A stretch of 64,000 bases of DNA, from NCBI RefSeq assembly GCF_000283155.1, contig NW_004454280.1, positions 1,520,635 to 1,584,634 on the forward strand, in the 5' to 3' direction. A program made the translations under genes and the position numbers. Within the stretch, counting starts at the first letter, position 1, and each line of letters opens with the position of its first letter. Below the pieces are notes generated by a model. That model was not told the origin of the DNA, did no database searches, and saw nothing but the letters and a program-made list of their open reading frames with translations. Shown one piece after another: positions 23,807 to 35,250 of the stretch. The stretch comes from Ceratotherium simum simum. Lineage: Eukaryota; Chordata; Mammalia; Perissodactyla; Rhinocerotidae.

Positions 23807-24031
23807 ATTTTGGGGGCAGGCCAAGCTACTCACCCAAGTAGGCTGGCCAGCTACAGTGGGTTCAAGATTTAGCAAGGAGAATGGAGAGGACTAGGGTGGT
23901 GGTGTCACACCTTCTCCTCCTCCTGGTTAGTTGGTTTGTTTTCCTTCTCTTGGAAGATGTATGAAAGATACTACTGGTTGGTTCATTAAAACCCATTTCA
24001 CTTGCTTCTCCGTTGTCTTTCTGTATGACAG

Positions 24032-24093
24032 ACTCTAGAAAGCAAAGTTCCTCAATTCCTAGCCTCGCTTGGAGGCTAGGAACAGTCTAGAGT
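24032..24093. repeat. Nested inverted repeats (hairpin)
   Basis: Inner arms 'ttcctagcctc' (24,056-24,066) and 'gaggctaggaa' (24,072-24,082) are perfect over 11 bp with a 5-base loop. Outer arms 'actctaga' (24,032-24,039) and 'tctagagt' (24,086-24,093) are also perfect. No repeat family explains them. Confidence 0.8.
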
Positions 24094-24094
24094 G

Positions 24095-24745
24095 GCCATG
24101 TGATGTCATTCTGGACAACTGGATATTGGCAGAAGTCCAGGGTGGGCTTCCATTCCTGGATAAAATCACCAAGCCTTGTAAGAAGAAAGATTTTGTCTAG
24201 TATTTTAACTTCTCTCTCTTCTTCCTGCTTGTGATGTAGAAACAACGCGTGACGCGGCAGCAGTCGTTTTGCAAACATGAGGCTGGGAATGAAAGCTGCA
24301 AGTTAAAGATGACAGAGCCAAACGATACGAAGAGCCTGGTTCCCTGAGGACAGTTTTGAGCAGCTGAACTGCCCTGGATTGCTACCTCTGAACATCTTGT
24401 TACCTGAAGAAACAAACCCTGCTTTTTATTTTATTTATTTATTTATTTTTTTGTGAGGAAGATCAGCCCTGTGCTAACATCTGCCAATCCTCCTCTTTTT
24501 GCAGAGGAAGACTGGCCCTGGGCTAACATCCATGCCCATCCTTCTCCACTTTATATGGGATGCTGCCACAGCATGCCTTGCCAAGCAGTGCAACGGTGTG
24601 TGCCCGGGATCAGAACCAGCGAACCCCGGGCTGCCACAGCGGAGCACGCGCACTTAACCGCTTGCGCCACTGGCCGGCCCCCAAACCCTGCTTTTTAAAA
24701 CTACTGTTCATTGGGGTTTAGATGACCCTCAGTCAAATGCATTCC
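24095..24745 (+). mobile_element. LTR-like element split by an ERE SINE
   Basis: The order 'ggccatgtgatgtcattctg', 'gatgacagagccaaacgata', 'agagcctggttccctgagga' and 'catcttgttacctgaagaaa' resembles a mammalian LTR 3' half. The ERE (24,429-24,682) lies near its end, after which 'aaactactgttcattggggt' continues. The class (MaLR or ERV1) is not resolved. Confidence 0.5.
24429..24682 (-). mobile_element. ERE SINE, copy 4
   Basis: Antisense ERE: T-rich tail at the left, body with 'gatcagccctgtgctaacat', and the head reverse complement 'ccactggccggcccc' at the right. Flanked by an exact 15-bp target duplication 'aaaccctgcttttta' at 24,414-24,428 and 24,683-24,697. Its perfect duplication suggests a relatively young insertion. 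Confidence 0.95.
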
Positions 24746-24849
24746 TAAGTGATGAAGGATATATGGAAAATTTTGCAACACCCCACTTTTCCCACAAGAG
24801 AATTTCTTGGCTAAGAAGCCATGTGGTTACCAATAGGAGCCCTAGATTA

Positions 24850-24948
24850 GAAGTCAGAATCTTAGGTTCTAGTCCTGGATTTTCTTTAAACTTGGACCCA
24901 CAAGGATATTAGAACTGTGCATCCTGCAGGCCTTTCTTGACAAATCAT
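24850..24948 (+). mobile_element. MIR SINE, left half (split by L1)
   Basis: 'gaatcttaggttctagtcct' matches the MIR B-box side. The remainder of the same MIR resumes at 32,149 on the far side of the L1, so the L1 inserted into it. Confidence 0.6.
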
Positions 24949-25143
24949 TCTCTTTTTTTAAAAAATTCAAATTCAAATTATTTAAAATAAACAAAAACAA
25001 AACAAAACAAAAACAAAAACAGTTCACCCATTTCTCCCACCCCCACTCCCCAGCCTCTGGCAACCACCAGTCTGTTCTCTGTATCTATCAGCTTGGTTTT
25101 ATTTATTTATTTGTTTATTTTTAGATTTCATGTATAAGAGAGA

Positions 25144-28100
25144 TCATATGGCATTTGTCTTTCTCTGTCTGATTTCACTTAGCATAATGCCCCCAAGGTT
25201 CATCCATATTGTCACAAATGGCAAGATTTCATTCTTTTTTAAGGTTGAATAATATTCAATTGTATATACACACCACAATTTCTTTATCCATTCACCCATT
25301 GAGGGACACTTAGGTAGTTTCCATATCTTATAAATAAGGCTGCAATGAACATGGGGGTGCATATATCTTTTCGAGTTAGTGTTTTATTTTCTTTGGAGTT
25401 CTATTTTTAATTTTTTGAGAAAACTTCATAGTGTTTTCCATAGTGGCTACACCAACTTACATTCCTACCAGCAGAGCACAAGGGTCCCTTTTTCTCCATA
25501 TCCTCACCAGCGCTTCTTATTTCTTGTCTTTTTCGTAATTGCCATTCTAACAGGTGTGAGGTAATAGCTCATTGTGGTTTTGATTTGCATTTCCCTGATG
25601 ATTAGTGATGTTGAGCATCTTGTCATGTACCTATTGGCCATCTGTATGTTGTCTTTGGAAAAATGTCTATTCAGGCCTTCTGCCCATTTTTTAATCAGAT
25701 TGTTTGGTTTTTTTCTGCTATTGAGTTTTATGAATTCCTTATGTATTTTGGATATTAGCCTCTTGTCAGATATATGATTTTCTCCCATTCAGTAGGTTGG
25801 TTGCCCTTTCATTTTTTGGATGGTTTGCTTTGCTGTGAGTAGCTTTTTAGTTTGATGTAGTCCCACTTATTTTTGCTTTTGTTGCTTTTGCTTTTGGTGT
25901 CAGATTAAAAAGATCATTGCCAAGACCTATGTCAAGGAGCTTATTGACAATGTTTTCTTCTAGAAGTTTTATGGTTTCAGGTCTTACTTTCAACTCTTTA
26001 ACCCCTTTTGAGTTAATTTTTGTGTATGGTGTAAGATAGTGGTCCAGTTTCATTCTTTTGTATGTTGCTGTCCAGTTTTCCCAACACCATTTATTGAAGA
26101 GACTATCTTTTCCCCGTTGTAAATTCTTAGCTCCTTTGTCATAAATTAGTTGACCATATATGCGTGAGTTTATTTCCGGGCTCTCTATTCTGTTCCTTTG
26201 ATCTACGTGTCTGCTTTTATGCCAATCCCATACTGTTTTAATTACTATATCTTTGTAATATAGCTTGAAATCAAGGAGTGTGATGCCTCCAGCTTCGTTC
26301 TTCTTTCTCAGGATTCCTTTGGCTATTTGGGGTCTTTTATGGTTCCATACAAATTTTAGGATTGTTTTTTCTATTTCTGTGAAAAATGCCATTGGAATTT
26401 TGATGAGGATTGCATTGAATCTGTATATTGCTTTGGATAGTATAGACATTTTAACAATATTAATTCTTTCCAACCCATGAGCATGGAATATTTTTCCATT
26501 TATTAATGTCATCTTCAATTTCTTTCATTAATGTCTTATAGTCTTCAATACACAGGTCTTTCACCTTCTTGGTTAAATTTATTCCTGGGTATTTTATTCT
26601 TTTTGATGTAATGTTAAGTGGGATTGTTTTCTTAATTTCTCTTTCTGATAGTTCATTATTAGGGTATATAAATGCAACAGATTTTTGTGTATTGATTTTG
26701 TCTCCTGCAACTTTACTGAATTCGTTTATTAGTTTATTCATTTATTAGTTCAGGTTTTTGATGGGGTCTTTAGGGTTTTCTATATATAATATCATGTCAT
26801 CTGCAAATAGTGACAGTTTTACTTCTTCCTTTCCAATTTGGATGCTGTTTATTTCTTTTCCTTGCCTAACTGCTCTGTTTAAACCTTCCAACACCACGTT
26901 GAATAAAAGTGGCAAGAATGGGCATCCTGGTCTTGTTCCTGACCTTAGAGGAAAAGCTTTCAGCTTTTTGCCATTGAGTATGATGTTGGCTGTGGGCTTG
27001 TCATATATGGCCTTTATTATATTGAGGTATGTTCCCTCTATGCTCGCTTTGTTGGGAGTTTTTATAAAAATTGGATATTGAATTTTGTTAAATGCTTTTT
27101 CTGCATCCATTGAGATAATCATATGATATTTGTGCTTTGTTTTGTTAATGTGGTGTATCATATTGATTGACTTGCAGATGTTGAACCATTCCTGCATGCA
27201 TGGAATATATCCCACTTGATCATGGTGTATGATCCTTTTAATGTATTGTTGAATTCAATTTGCTAATATTTTGTTGAGAATTTTTGCATCTATGCTCATC
27301 AGGGATATTGGCCTATAATTTTCTTTTCTTGTGGCATCCTTGTCTGGTTTTGATATCAGGGTAATGCTGGCCTCATAAAATGAGGTTGGAAGAGTTTCCT
27401 CCTCTTTTATTTTTTGGAAGAGTTTGAGAAGGATTTGTATTAATTCTTCTTTGAATGTTTGGTAGAATTCACCAATGAAGCCATCTGGCTTTGGACTTTT
27501 GTTTCTTGGGAGGTTTTTGATTACTGATTCAATCTCCTTGCTAGTAATCAATCTGTTCAGATTTTCTATTTCATTATGATTCAGTCTTGGTGGGTTGTAT
27601 GTTTCTAGGAATTTATTTCTTCTAGGTTGTCCAATTTGTTGGCATACAATTGTTCATAGTAGTCTCTTATGATCCTTTGTATTTCTGTGATATCAGTTGT
27701 AATGGCTCCTCTTTCATTTCTGATTTTATTTATTTGAGTCCTTTCTCTCTTTTTCTTGGTGAGTCTAGCTAAAGGTTTGTCAATTTTGTTCATCTTTTCA
27801 AAGAAGTAGCATTTAGTTTCATTGATCTTTTCTATTATCTTTTTAGTCTCTAATTCATTTATTTCTATTCTAATCCTTATTATTTCCTACTAAATTGGAG
27901 CTTCGTTTGTTCTTTTTCTAGCTCCTTGAGGTGTAAATTTAGGGTGTTTATTTGAGACTTGTTTCTTGAGATAGGCATTTATCACTATGAACTTCCCTCT
28001 TAGAACTGCTTTGGCTGCATCCCATAAATTTGAATATGTTACATTTCCATTTTCATTTGTCTTAAGGTATTTTTTAATTTCTTCTTTAAACCATTGGTCA

Positions 28101-28847
28101 TTCAGTAGCATGTTGTTTAATCTCCACTTATTGGTGAATTTTTCAATTTTCTTCATGTAATTAATTTCTAGTTTCATACTATCATGTTCAGAAAAGATGC
28201 TTGACATGATATCAGTTCTCTTAAATTTATTAAGACTTGTTTTGTGGTCTAACATATATCTTGGAAGATGTTCCATGTGCACTTGAGAAGAATGTGCACT
28301 CTCCTGCTTTTGGATGGAATATTCTCTAAATATCTGTTAAATCCGTCTGGTCTAATGTATCATTTATGGCTGACTTTCCTTATTTATTTTCTGTCTGGAT
28401 GATCTATCCTTTGATGTAAGTGGGATATTAAAGTCCCCTACTATAATTGTATTGCTGCCTATTTCTCCCTTTAGGTCTGTTAATATTTGTTTTATATATT
28501 TAGGTGCTCCTATGTTGGATGCATAAAGATTTACAAATGTTATATCTTCTTTTTGGATTAACTCCTTTATCATTAGGTAAGCCCTTCTTTGTCTCTTATG
28601 ACAGTCTTTGTTTTAAAGTCTATTTTGTCTGACATAAGTATAGCTACTCCAGCTTTCTTTTGGTTTCCATTTGCATGGAATATCTTTTTCCATTCCTTCA
28701 CTTTTAGTCTCTGTGTGTCCTTACATCTAAAGTGAGTCTCTTGTAGCAGCATATAGATGGGTCTCGTGTTTTTATACATTCAGCCACATTGGAGAATTTA
28801 TGCATTTACATTTACAGTAATTACTGATAGGTATGTGCTGTTGCCAT
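25144..28847 (-). pseudogene. L1 ORF2 (endonuclease-reverse transcriptase), disrupted
   Basis: ORF2p nicks target DNA and reverse-transcribes L1 RNA. From the ATG at 28,847 the endonuclease is seen at 28,779-28,364 (LLQETHFRCKDTQRLKVKEW; IIVGDFN). A linker follows at 28,282-27,890. RT motifs appear at 27,551-27,255 ([16 protein letters not shown]) and 27,215-26,745 ([19 protein letters not shown] and the catalytic [11 protein letters not shown]). The post-RT region covers 26,741-25,504 and the C-terminal tail 25,362-25,144 (IEYYSTLKKNEILPF). Length is about 1,230 codons, near the L1 norm. Segments lie in different frames with stops between them. The KSPGPDGF glycine is replaced by lysine. Confidence 0.93.
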
Positions 28848-29330
28848 TTTGTTAATTATTTTCTGGCTGTTTTTGTAGTTCCTCTCTGTCTCTTGCTTCT
28901 TCTCTTGCTCTCTTCCTTTGTGGTTTGATGACTTTCTTTAGTGGTATGCTTATTTCTTTCTCTTTCTCTTTTGTGTATGTACTATAGGTTTTTGCTTTGT
29001 GGTTACCATGAGACTTACATATAACAACTTATATCTATAATAGTCTATTTTAAGTTGATAACAACTTAAATTTGATCCCATTGTAAAGCTCAACTTTATT
29101 ACTCTCCCTCCGTGTTTCATATTTTTAATGTCACAATTTACATCTTTTTATTTTATGTAGCCCTTAACTAATTATTGCTGTCATAGTTATTTTTTACTAC
29201 TTTTGTCTTTTAACCTTTAAATTAGCTTTGTAAGTGATTAATTCACTACCTTTACTATATATTTCCCTTTCCAGTGAGATTTATACTTTCATATGTGTTC
29301 TTGTTCCTAATTAGTGCCCTTTCATTTCAG

Positions 29331-30223
29331 CTAAACAAGTCCCTTTAACATTTCTTGTAAGGCTGGTTTAGTGGTGATGAAATCCTTTTGCTTTTGCTAA
29401 TCTGGAAAACTCTTTATCTCTCCTTCAATTCTGAATGATAACTTTGCCAGGTAGAGTATTCTTGGTTGGAATTTTTTTCTTTCAGCACTTTGACTATATC
29501 ATGCCACTCCATTCTGGCCTGCAAAGTTTCTGCTGAAAAATCCGCTGATAGGCTTATTGGGGTTCCCTTGTATGAAACAAGTTGTTTTTCTCTTGCTTCT
29601 TTTAAGATTTTCTCCTTGTCTTTAACTTTTGACATTTTAATTATAATGCATCTTGATGTGGGTCTCTTTGGATTCATCTTATTTGGAACTGTCTGGATGT
29701 CCTGGATCTGGATGTCTGTTTCCTTCCCCAGGTCAGGGAAGTTTTCACCCATTATTTCTTCAAATGAGATTTCTGCCGCTTTCTCTTTTCCTTCTGGAAG
29801 CTCTATGATGTGACTTATTAGTCCACTTGATGTTGTCCCATAGTCCTTTAAGCTATCTTCACTTTTTTCACTCTTTTCTTTTTTTGCTGCTCTGACTGGG
29901 TGAGTCCCTCTGCCTTGTCTTCGAGTTCACTGATCTTTTCTTCTGCTTCATCTAGTCTGCTGTTGAACCCTTCTAGTGTGTTTTTCAGTTCAATTATATA
30001 TTCCTCAGCTCTGTGACTTCTATTTGGTACTTTGTTATGTTTTTCATCTCTTTGTTGAAGCTCTCACTGCATTCATTCATTTTTCTCCTGAGTTCAATAA
30101 GCATCTTTATGACCATTACTTTGAACTCTTTATCAGGTAAATTACTTACCTCTGTTTCATTAAGGTTTTTTCTGAGATTTTATCTTGTTCTTTTATTTGG
30201 AACATATCCCTTTGTTTCTTCAT
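29331..30223 (-). pseudogene. L1 ORF1 (RNA-binding chaperone), disrupted
   Basis: About 297 codons from an ATG at 30,223 to a TAG at 29,331-29,333, the usual ORF1 length. The clearest segment, 29,752-29,414, gives MGENFPDLGKE, NKMNPKRPTSRCIIIKMSK and TPISLSADFSAETLQARMEW, the RRM and C-terminal domain of ORF1p. An in-frame stop follows the first two dozen codons, and frameshifts separate the N-terminal coiled-coil region and the extreme C-terminus. ORF1p would trimerise and coat L1 RNA; this copy cannot make it. Confidence 0.9.
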
Positions 30224-30389
30224 TTTGCTTCTCTCTCTCTGTTGGTTTCTATACAGTAGATGAAACAGCCACTTCTTTCAGTCTAGAAGGAGAGGCCTTG
30301 TGTAGGAGATGAACTTTATTGTTCAACCCTGCCCTAGCTCTTGGCTGCCTTTCAAACCTTTATGCTTGTCCAAGCCACTTATTTTATTT

Positions 30390-31091
30390 TTAATAGCTGT
30401 GCCAAGACCAGTCAGTGTCCCAAAGGGGAAGATCTCCGTAAGCACCTAGATTCAGGCTGATTGGAAGCCAGACCCTGAGGAAACAGCCTTTAAAGAATGC
30501 TAATATATATATAGTCCTGTGGGACTGCAAGCATAAGCCCCACTGGCCCCAGAGCCAGGTGATCTGGAGGTGTCCCTTGGGTGGCAGTTGAGAAACTGGA
30601 GCTCCAGGTGAGTGTATAAGGTCTTTTTTGGGTGGTACCAGTGAGCTGGAGCAAGGCGGAAGAAGAGTGCCAAGATGGGCATCCATAACCTTCATTCCTG
30701 AGAGCAGCTCTGTAGTCCACGAAATGTGTGCCAAACCTGAAGCCTGTCCCTCAGGCCAGAGCTCCAGGACAAGCAAGGAGTCTTCCTCCACAGAACAACT
30801 GTGGGTGTGTTTCAGTCTGCTGTCTGTGCAGTGCCCTGGAGATGGCAGCCTGCTGAGAACTGCCTCTCCAATTGCAACAGTTGCATGAGACCCAGGAATG
30901 CAAACGCCCCTGGCTACCAGAGCCAGCTGATCATGGGGTGTCCCTTGGATAGCAGCTGCAAAAACCAGGGCACCAGGCGCATGTAAAGCTCCCCTCCAGG
31001 AGACACCGGTGCTCTGCAGTGTGGCAGAGGATGAGCATGAAGACAGTGCCTGCCCCCGGAGGTCTCTGGAAAGGATTACAGTCAGCCCCAA
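30390..31091 (-). other. 233-codon open frame in L1 5' UTR (sense strand)
   Basis: An uninterrupted frame on the L1 sense strand lies upstream of ORF1 and ends 167 bases before its ATG. It spans two of the 5' UTR modules. A second sense frame at 31,363-31,082 (93 codons) overlaps its start by 10 bases in another frame and encodes a related module (ITWLSWP versus ITWLWGQW). No known domain is recognised. The open state could simply reflect low stop density in repeated GC-rich modules, so coding status is unproven. Confidence 0.3.
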
Positions 31092-31800
31092 GATGTGTGT
31101 TTAATTAGAAGTCTGCCCCTCAGACCACAGTCATGATGATTAGCTAACGGGCCTCCTTCCTGAAGAGACTGAGCTCCTGGGTCTGTTGCCTCTTGCTTCC
31201 CTGGGAGTGGTAGCTGTTTAAGAACTCTTTCTCCATTGGTTACAGTCCTGGGAGTAAGCTGAACTGGCCATGAGAGCCAGGTGATGCAGAGGTGTCTCCT
31301 GGGAGCAGTTGCAAAAATTGGGGTGCCAGACAGGGTTATGAACTCTTTTCTGGATGACACCAATTATTACACTCCCATGAGACCAGGAATGCAAGCTCCC
31401 CTGGCCTCCAGAGCCAGGCAATCAAGAGGTGTCTCTGAGGTGGCAGCCACAAAAAATTGGAGCACCAGATACTTGTAAAAGCTCCCTTCAGGGAGGTACT
31501 GGTGATCTGGAGCACAGCAAAGGGAGAGCATGAAGATGGTGCCCACTAGTCCCCATCCTGGGAGAGTGTTCCAGCAGGATCCTACATGTGTGTACTAAAT
31601 TAGATGCCTGCCCCTCAGGCTGACACTTCGATATAAGCAGGTGAGCCTCCTTCACTTTAAGTCTGGGCACAATTGGCTACCTCTGAGCTGGGCTCTGGGG
31701 TGGCTGGTGAGTTCAAGTACATGAGCCCTTTAAGAGCACTTTCTCAGATTGCTATAGTCTTGTGGGTCTTGGGACGTGAGCCCCAATGGTTTTCAAAGTT
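30510..31800 (-). repeat. Tandem modules in the L1 5' UTR
   Basis: A module of roughly 355-370 bp recurs. On the + strand its marker 'gagccaggtgat' or a close variant occurs at 30,552, 30,920, 31,274 and 31,411, with a weaker fifth relative near 31,770. Linked markers recur too: 'cctgtccctcaggccagagc' (30,745 region), 'ctgcccctcagaccacag' (31,110) and 'ctgcccctcaggctgac' (31,607). One interval of 137 bp is a shortened unit. L1 5' UTRs act as internal RNA polymerase II promoters, and tandem promoter monomers are known in rodent L1s. Confidence 0.8.
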
Positions 31801-32148
31801 AAATGTTTGGGAGCTCATCTCTCAAGTGTATGTCTTCAAAGTTGACGTGCCTGATGTGGGGTTCGAACCCTTTGCTCCTCAGGGAGAAGCTCTGGGTTTT
31901 GACTTCCCTCCAGCTTGTAGGTCACCTTGCTAGGGGTGGGGTTTATGGCGAGATTGTGTCCCAGCCTCTCCTACCCACTTCCATGTGGTTGTCTTCTCAT
32001 TTGCCTGATGTGTGATGTGTAGTCATCACTCAGCCAGACTTGAGGTTTTCTTAAGAGGAATTATTCCATATATAGCTGTAGACTCACTGTGTCTGTGGGA
32101 GAAGGCAAGTTCAGGATCTTCCTACGCTGCCATGTTGAACCAGAACTA

Positions 32149-32262
32149 GACAAATCCTTTTCTGTATCTGTGCCCTCAGCTGTAAAATGAGAGTATTGGA
32201 CCATTTCTGACTTCTCTAGGAGTACATGAAGATTTCCCAATCCATTGGGAAGGGATAAATTG
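32149..32262 (+). mobile_element. MIR SINE, right half (split by L1)
   Basis: 'gacaaatccttttctgtatc', 'tgccctcagctgtaaaatga' and 'gagtattggacca' continue the MIR begun at 24,850, restoring normal MIR order if the L1 is removed. Confidence 0.75.
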
Positions 32263-32369
32263 TGAAATCTTTTCTCTTGGTACCACTGAGGCCCTTTCTA
32301 TCAATGGCATTCTATATCCACTATTGTCCCATCTAATCCAGTGGATAGTTAGAATACAAAATGGGCAGG

Positions 32370-32785
32370 AGGACTATGTCAGTAATATAATCCTATGTGA
32401 CAAACAACCCCCCAAAACTTAGTGGCTTAAATTGAAGCAACAACTATATATCATTTGTTATGATTCTGTGGATTGGCTGGCAGGTCTGCTGTCTTGCCTG
32501 GACTTGCTCATGTGGCTGCATTCAGCCTCCAAGACAGCCTCACTCTGACAGTGGAGTGTTCCTCTTAAACTGTATTGCTGGTTGTTGGCTGGGGTGTCTT
32601 AATTCTCTCTACTTGGCTTCTCCATCAGGGCAGCTTGGACTTCTTTACATGATGACTCTGGGTTCTAAGAGAGTGAAATAGAAGCTGCAAGACATTTCAA
32701 GGCCTAAGCCCAGAAGTTCCAAAATGTCACTTTCACTATATTCTGTTCACAACAACTCTAAAGCCTCACCTTATCACAGTATCAG
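32370..32785 (-). mobile_element. LTR-type repeat, antisense (family X)
   Basis: 'gtgacaaacaaccccccaaa', 'acttagtggcttaaattga', 'gttggctggggtgtcttaat' and 'gaagctgcaagacatttcaa' belong to a common mammalian LTR-like repeat. The sense-orientation partner is at 34,770-35,250. Probably ERVL-MaLR related. Confidence 0.6.
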
Positions 32786-33818
32786 GGTTGATGTCCTTGA
32801 TCTTGTGTTCTGTATCAGGTCCAGATGTAGATGAGGTCCCTTGCATGTTGCTGGTTGCATGGGGCTACTAGTGATTAAGAGAACTACGAATTAAAAAGAC
32901 ATGTTATCTGCCACCTACACACTCAATATGCAATATAACAATACACAATGGAGAGGCAAAGAAAAGATGGTCACCATAGACAGACCTTCCCAGACAAAAG
33001 ACAGGAGAATAGGAGGCACATAATGGTCCATAGAAACTTGGAAATCTAGCCAAGCACACATTGCCAGTTCCCCCAGCTCTGAGGGCACGGAGTTTTCCTT
33101 AACTAGAGCCCACTTCTGCTTCCTTGGAGTGCTTTCCTCATCCCTTGATCTCCTTAGCTGTTGTCTCTGTCTCTGCCCTTGTGGCTCTGTCCTTTGGACT
33201 CTTGGCTCTGTGCTTTGAGATGTTTTTCCTTTTCTATAAGAAGTGGCCCATGCTTTTAGCTGAGAATCTTCTTCAACCTGCTACCTGCCTGTAGAAAGTT
33301 GGGATGAGGGCAGAGACCTCTTTTCATTGTGAACTGTCACTTTCCCTTTTTAGAAAGAACTGATACAGTTCCTTTAAAAACTTCATAAGTTTTCTATGTA
33401 TGAGATTATTCCACTCCATTGATAAATGCCACACCCAGCATTTCTTCTGAGGCAGGCCTCTCTCTGTCTTGGGTTGTGAGTCCTGGTACTGTGGGATTCT
33501 TGGAACCCCTTTTGTCATGCTGAAAGGGTCTATGATGCATTGTCTTAAATCTTCCTGAGTTCTTAACAAAGGGTCTTATGGCCGCACTCTTGATTTGACC
33601 TTCTCTCTGAAGCCATTTCTTACGTTGAGAATCTTTTGCTGATTGGAGATACTATTTTGGGCTCTCTATATTTTCTCTAAATTTCTCTTGAAAACTGAAA
33701 ATAGTTCCTTATTTAATTCATTTCTATCTTTATGTACTTTATGTAATTAAAAGAAGTTGAATGAGACTTTTTACATTCTGCCTGGAAATCTCTTTAGCCA
33801 GATCCGCATATTCATTAA
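32786..33818. other. Unassigned, possible retroelement internal remnant
   Basis: This lies where the internal region of the antisense LTR element at 32,370 would be expected. The texture is repeat-like, and a - strand 81-codon frame (33,569-33,324) has no motif I know. No coding function is claimed. Confidence 0.3.
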
Positions 33819-34276
<458 letters not shown>

Positions 34277-34281
34277 ATTAG

Positions 34282-34769
34282 GTATCATTTCTACCTTCCA
34301 TAGTACCACCTTTCACTGTCTACAGTGTTGCCAAACATTCCAGGTCTACACAACATGAATCATCCTTTCTCTAGTCTCCAGAAATTGGTACCTTAAAGTT
34401 GAGTACAGCCATAACAAAAATTACAACATGTGACTGGCAGAGACTAGAGGACAATGAGGAGATGGTTAGCAGAGCCTGGAAGAGTAGAGAGTTGGGTACT
34501 GGAGGCTGCCATCCCTGGTCACGTTGTGTGTTGGCAGTACAGGAACATGTACCTGGTCTTTTGGGTTCACATGTTTCTGGATCGGCTGCATCTGAGGAAT
34601 TGCAGCCAAGGATCCTCATCCACATCTGGATCTGATTCAGATGATGATGACATTCTGAACTTCAAGCAGATACTGTAACGGGATTAGGCTTTTGGGGGCA
34701 GAGGTTCATGGGTTTTGCATGTTCAAGGGATGTGAATTGTTGTGGTCAAAGGGTAGACAGAGGTAGGTT
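34282..34769. other. Unassigned non-coding DNA
   Basis: No clear family. The segment near 34,700-34,769 may belong to the LTR that follows. Frames of 74-84 codons on both strands overlap and lack motifs. Confidence 0.4.
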
Positions 34770-35250
34770 GTTTCCAAAGATGGCCACAAAAGTCCTTCCG
34801 TTGTGCCTGCTCTTGCTTTCTTGCAATGACTTTGCAATTTCTTTCATCAAGAGGTGGAGTGTATTTCCCCTCCCCTTGAATCTAAGCTGGCTCTGTGTCT
34901 TGCTTGACCAACTGTGGAAGATAACTTGCAGTCTACCTTTCCTCCACCCCTCCTGGGGCTTTAAGCCACCTTGCAAAGAAGTATGTCTGTCCTTCTAGAG
35001 AAACAGTGTGGAGAGAGCAACCCTGCCTGGCAGCAGTGCTATCCTCCAGGCAGGTGCATGAGGCCCCGTGGATCCCCCTGCCATGGCCGAGCTTCCCTGT
35101 GACTGCAGCTACAGGAATAACTCCAGCGGGCAGCACAGGGAGCAGGATGCCCAGCCAGGCCCTGCCAGCCCCCTAAATTGTGAGAAATAGGAAATCCTTG
35201 CTGTTCTAACTCATTAGGTCTGGAGTGGTTTGTTAGGAAGCATCAGGGCA
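34770..35250 (+). mobile_element. LTR-type repeat, sense (family X)
   Basis: 'agatggccacaaaagtcctt', 'atcaagaggtggagtgtatt', 'tgaatctaagctggctctgt' and near the end 'ctggagtggtttgttaggaa'. The end is the reverse complement of the start of the element at 32,370, so the two are inverted relatives about 2 kb apart. Confidence 0.6.

Larger units (their letters stand above)
22131..24031. other. Mostly unassigned non-coding DNA
   Basis: Apart from the MIR at 22,625 and the CA repeat at 23,774, I recognise neither genes nor repeats. Frames of 65-105 codons at 22,345-23,162 overlap on several frames and have no motifs. Confidence 0.45.
24950..32148 (-). mobile_element. Complete-length L1 LINE, - strand
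   Basis: An about 7.2-kb L1 reading from 32,148 down to an A-rich end near 24,957. Parts in sense order: 5' UTR about 1.9 kb with tandem modules (32,148-30,224), ORF1 (30,223-29,331), a 483-bp inter-ORF spacer, ORF2 (28,847-25,144) and a G-rich then A-rich 3' UTR. Target duplication 'gacaaatc' extends to about 14 diverged bases at 24,939-24,952 and 32,149-32,163. Both ORFs have stops and frameshifts, so the copy cannot retrotranspose. The diverged duplication suggests a moderately old insertion, while length and 5' UTR are preserved. Confidence 0.93.

Noticed and set aside
23669..23894. Frames with a Thr-His repeat peptide
   Set aside because: Product of the AC microsatellite only.
29466..29813. 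115-codon + strand frame
   Set aside because: Antisense shadow of L1 ORF1.
33324..33569. 81-codon - strand frame that looked protein-like
   Set aside because: No family recognised. It lies between LTRs in probable retroelement remnant, and evidence is too thin for a coding call.
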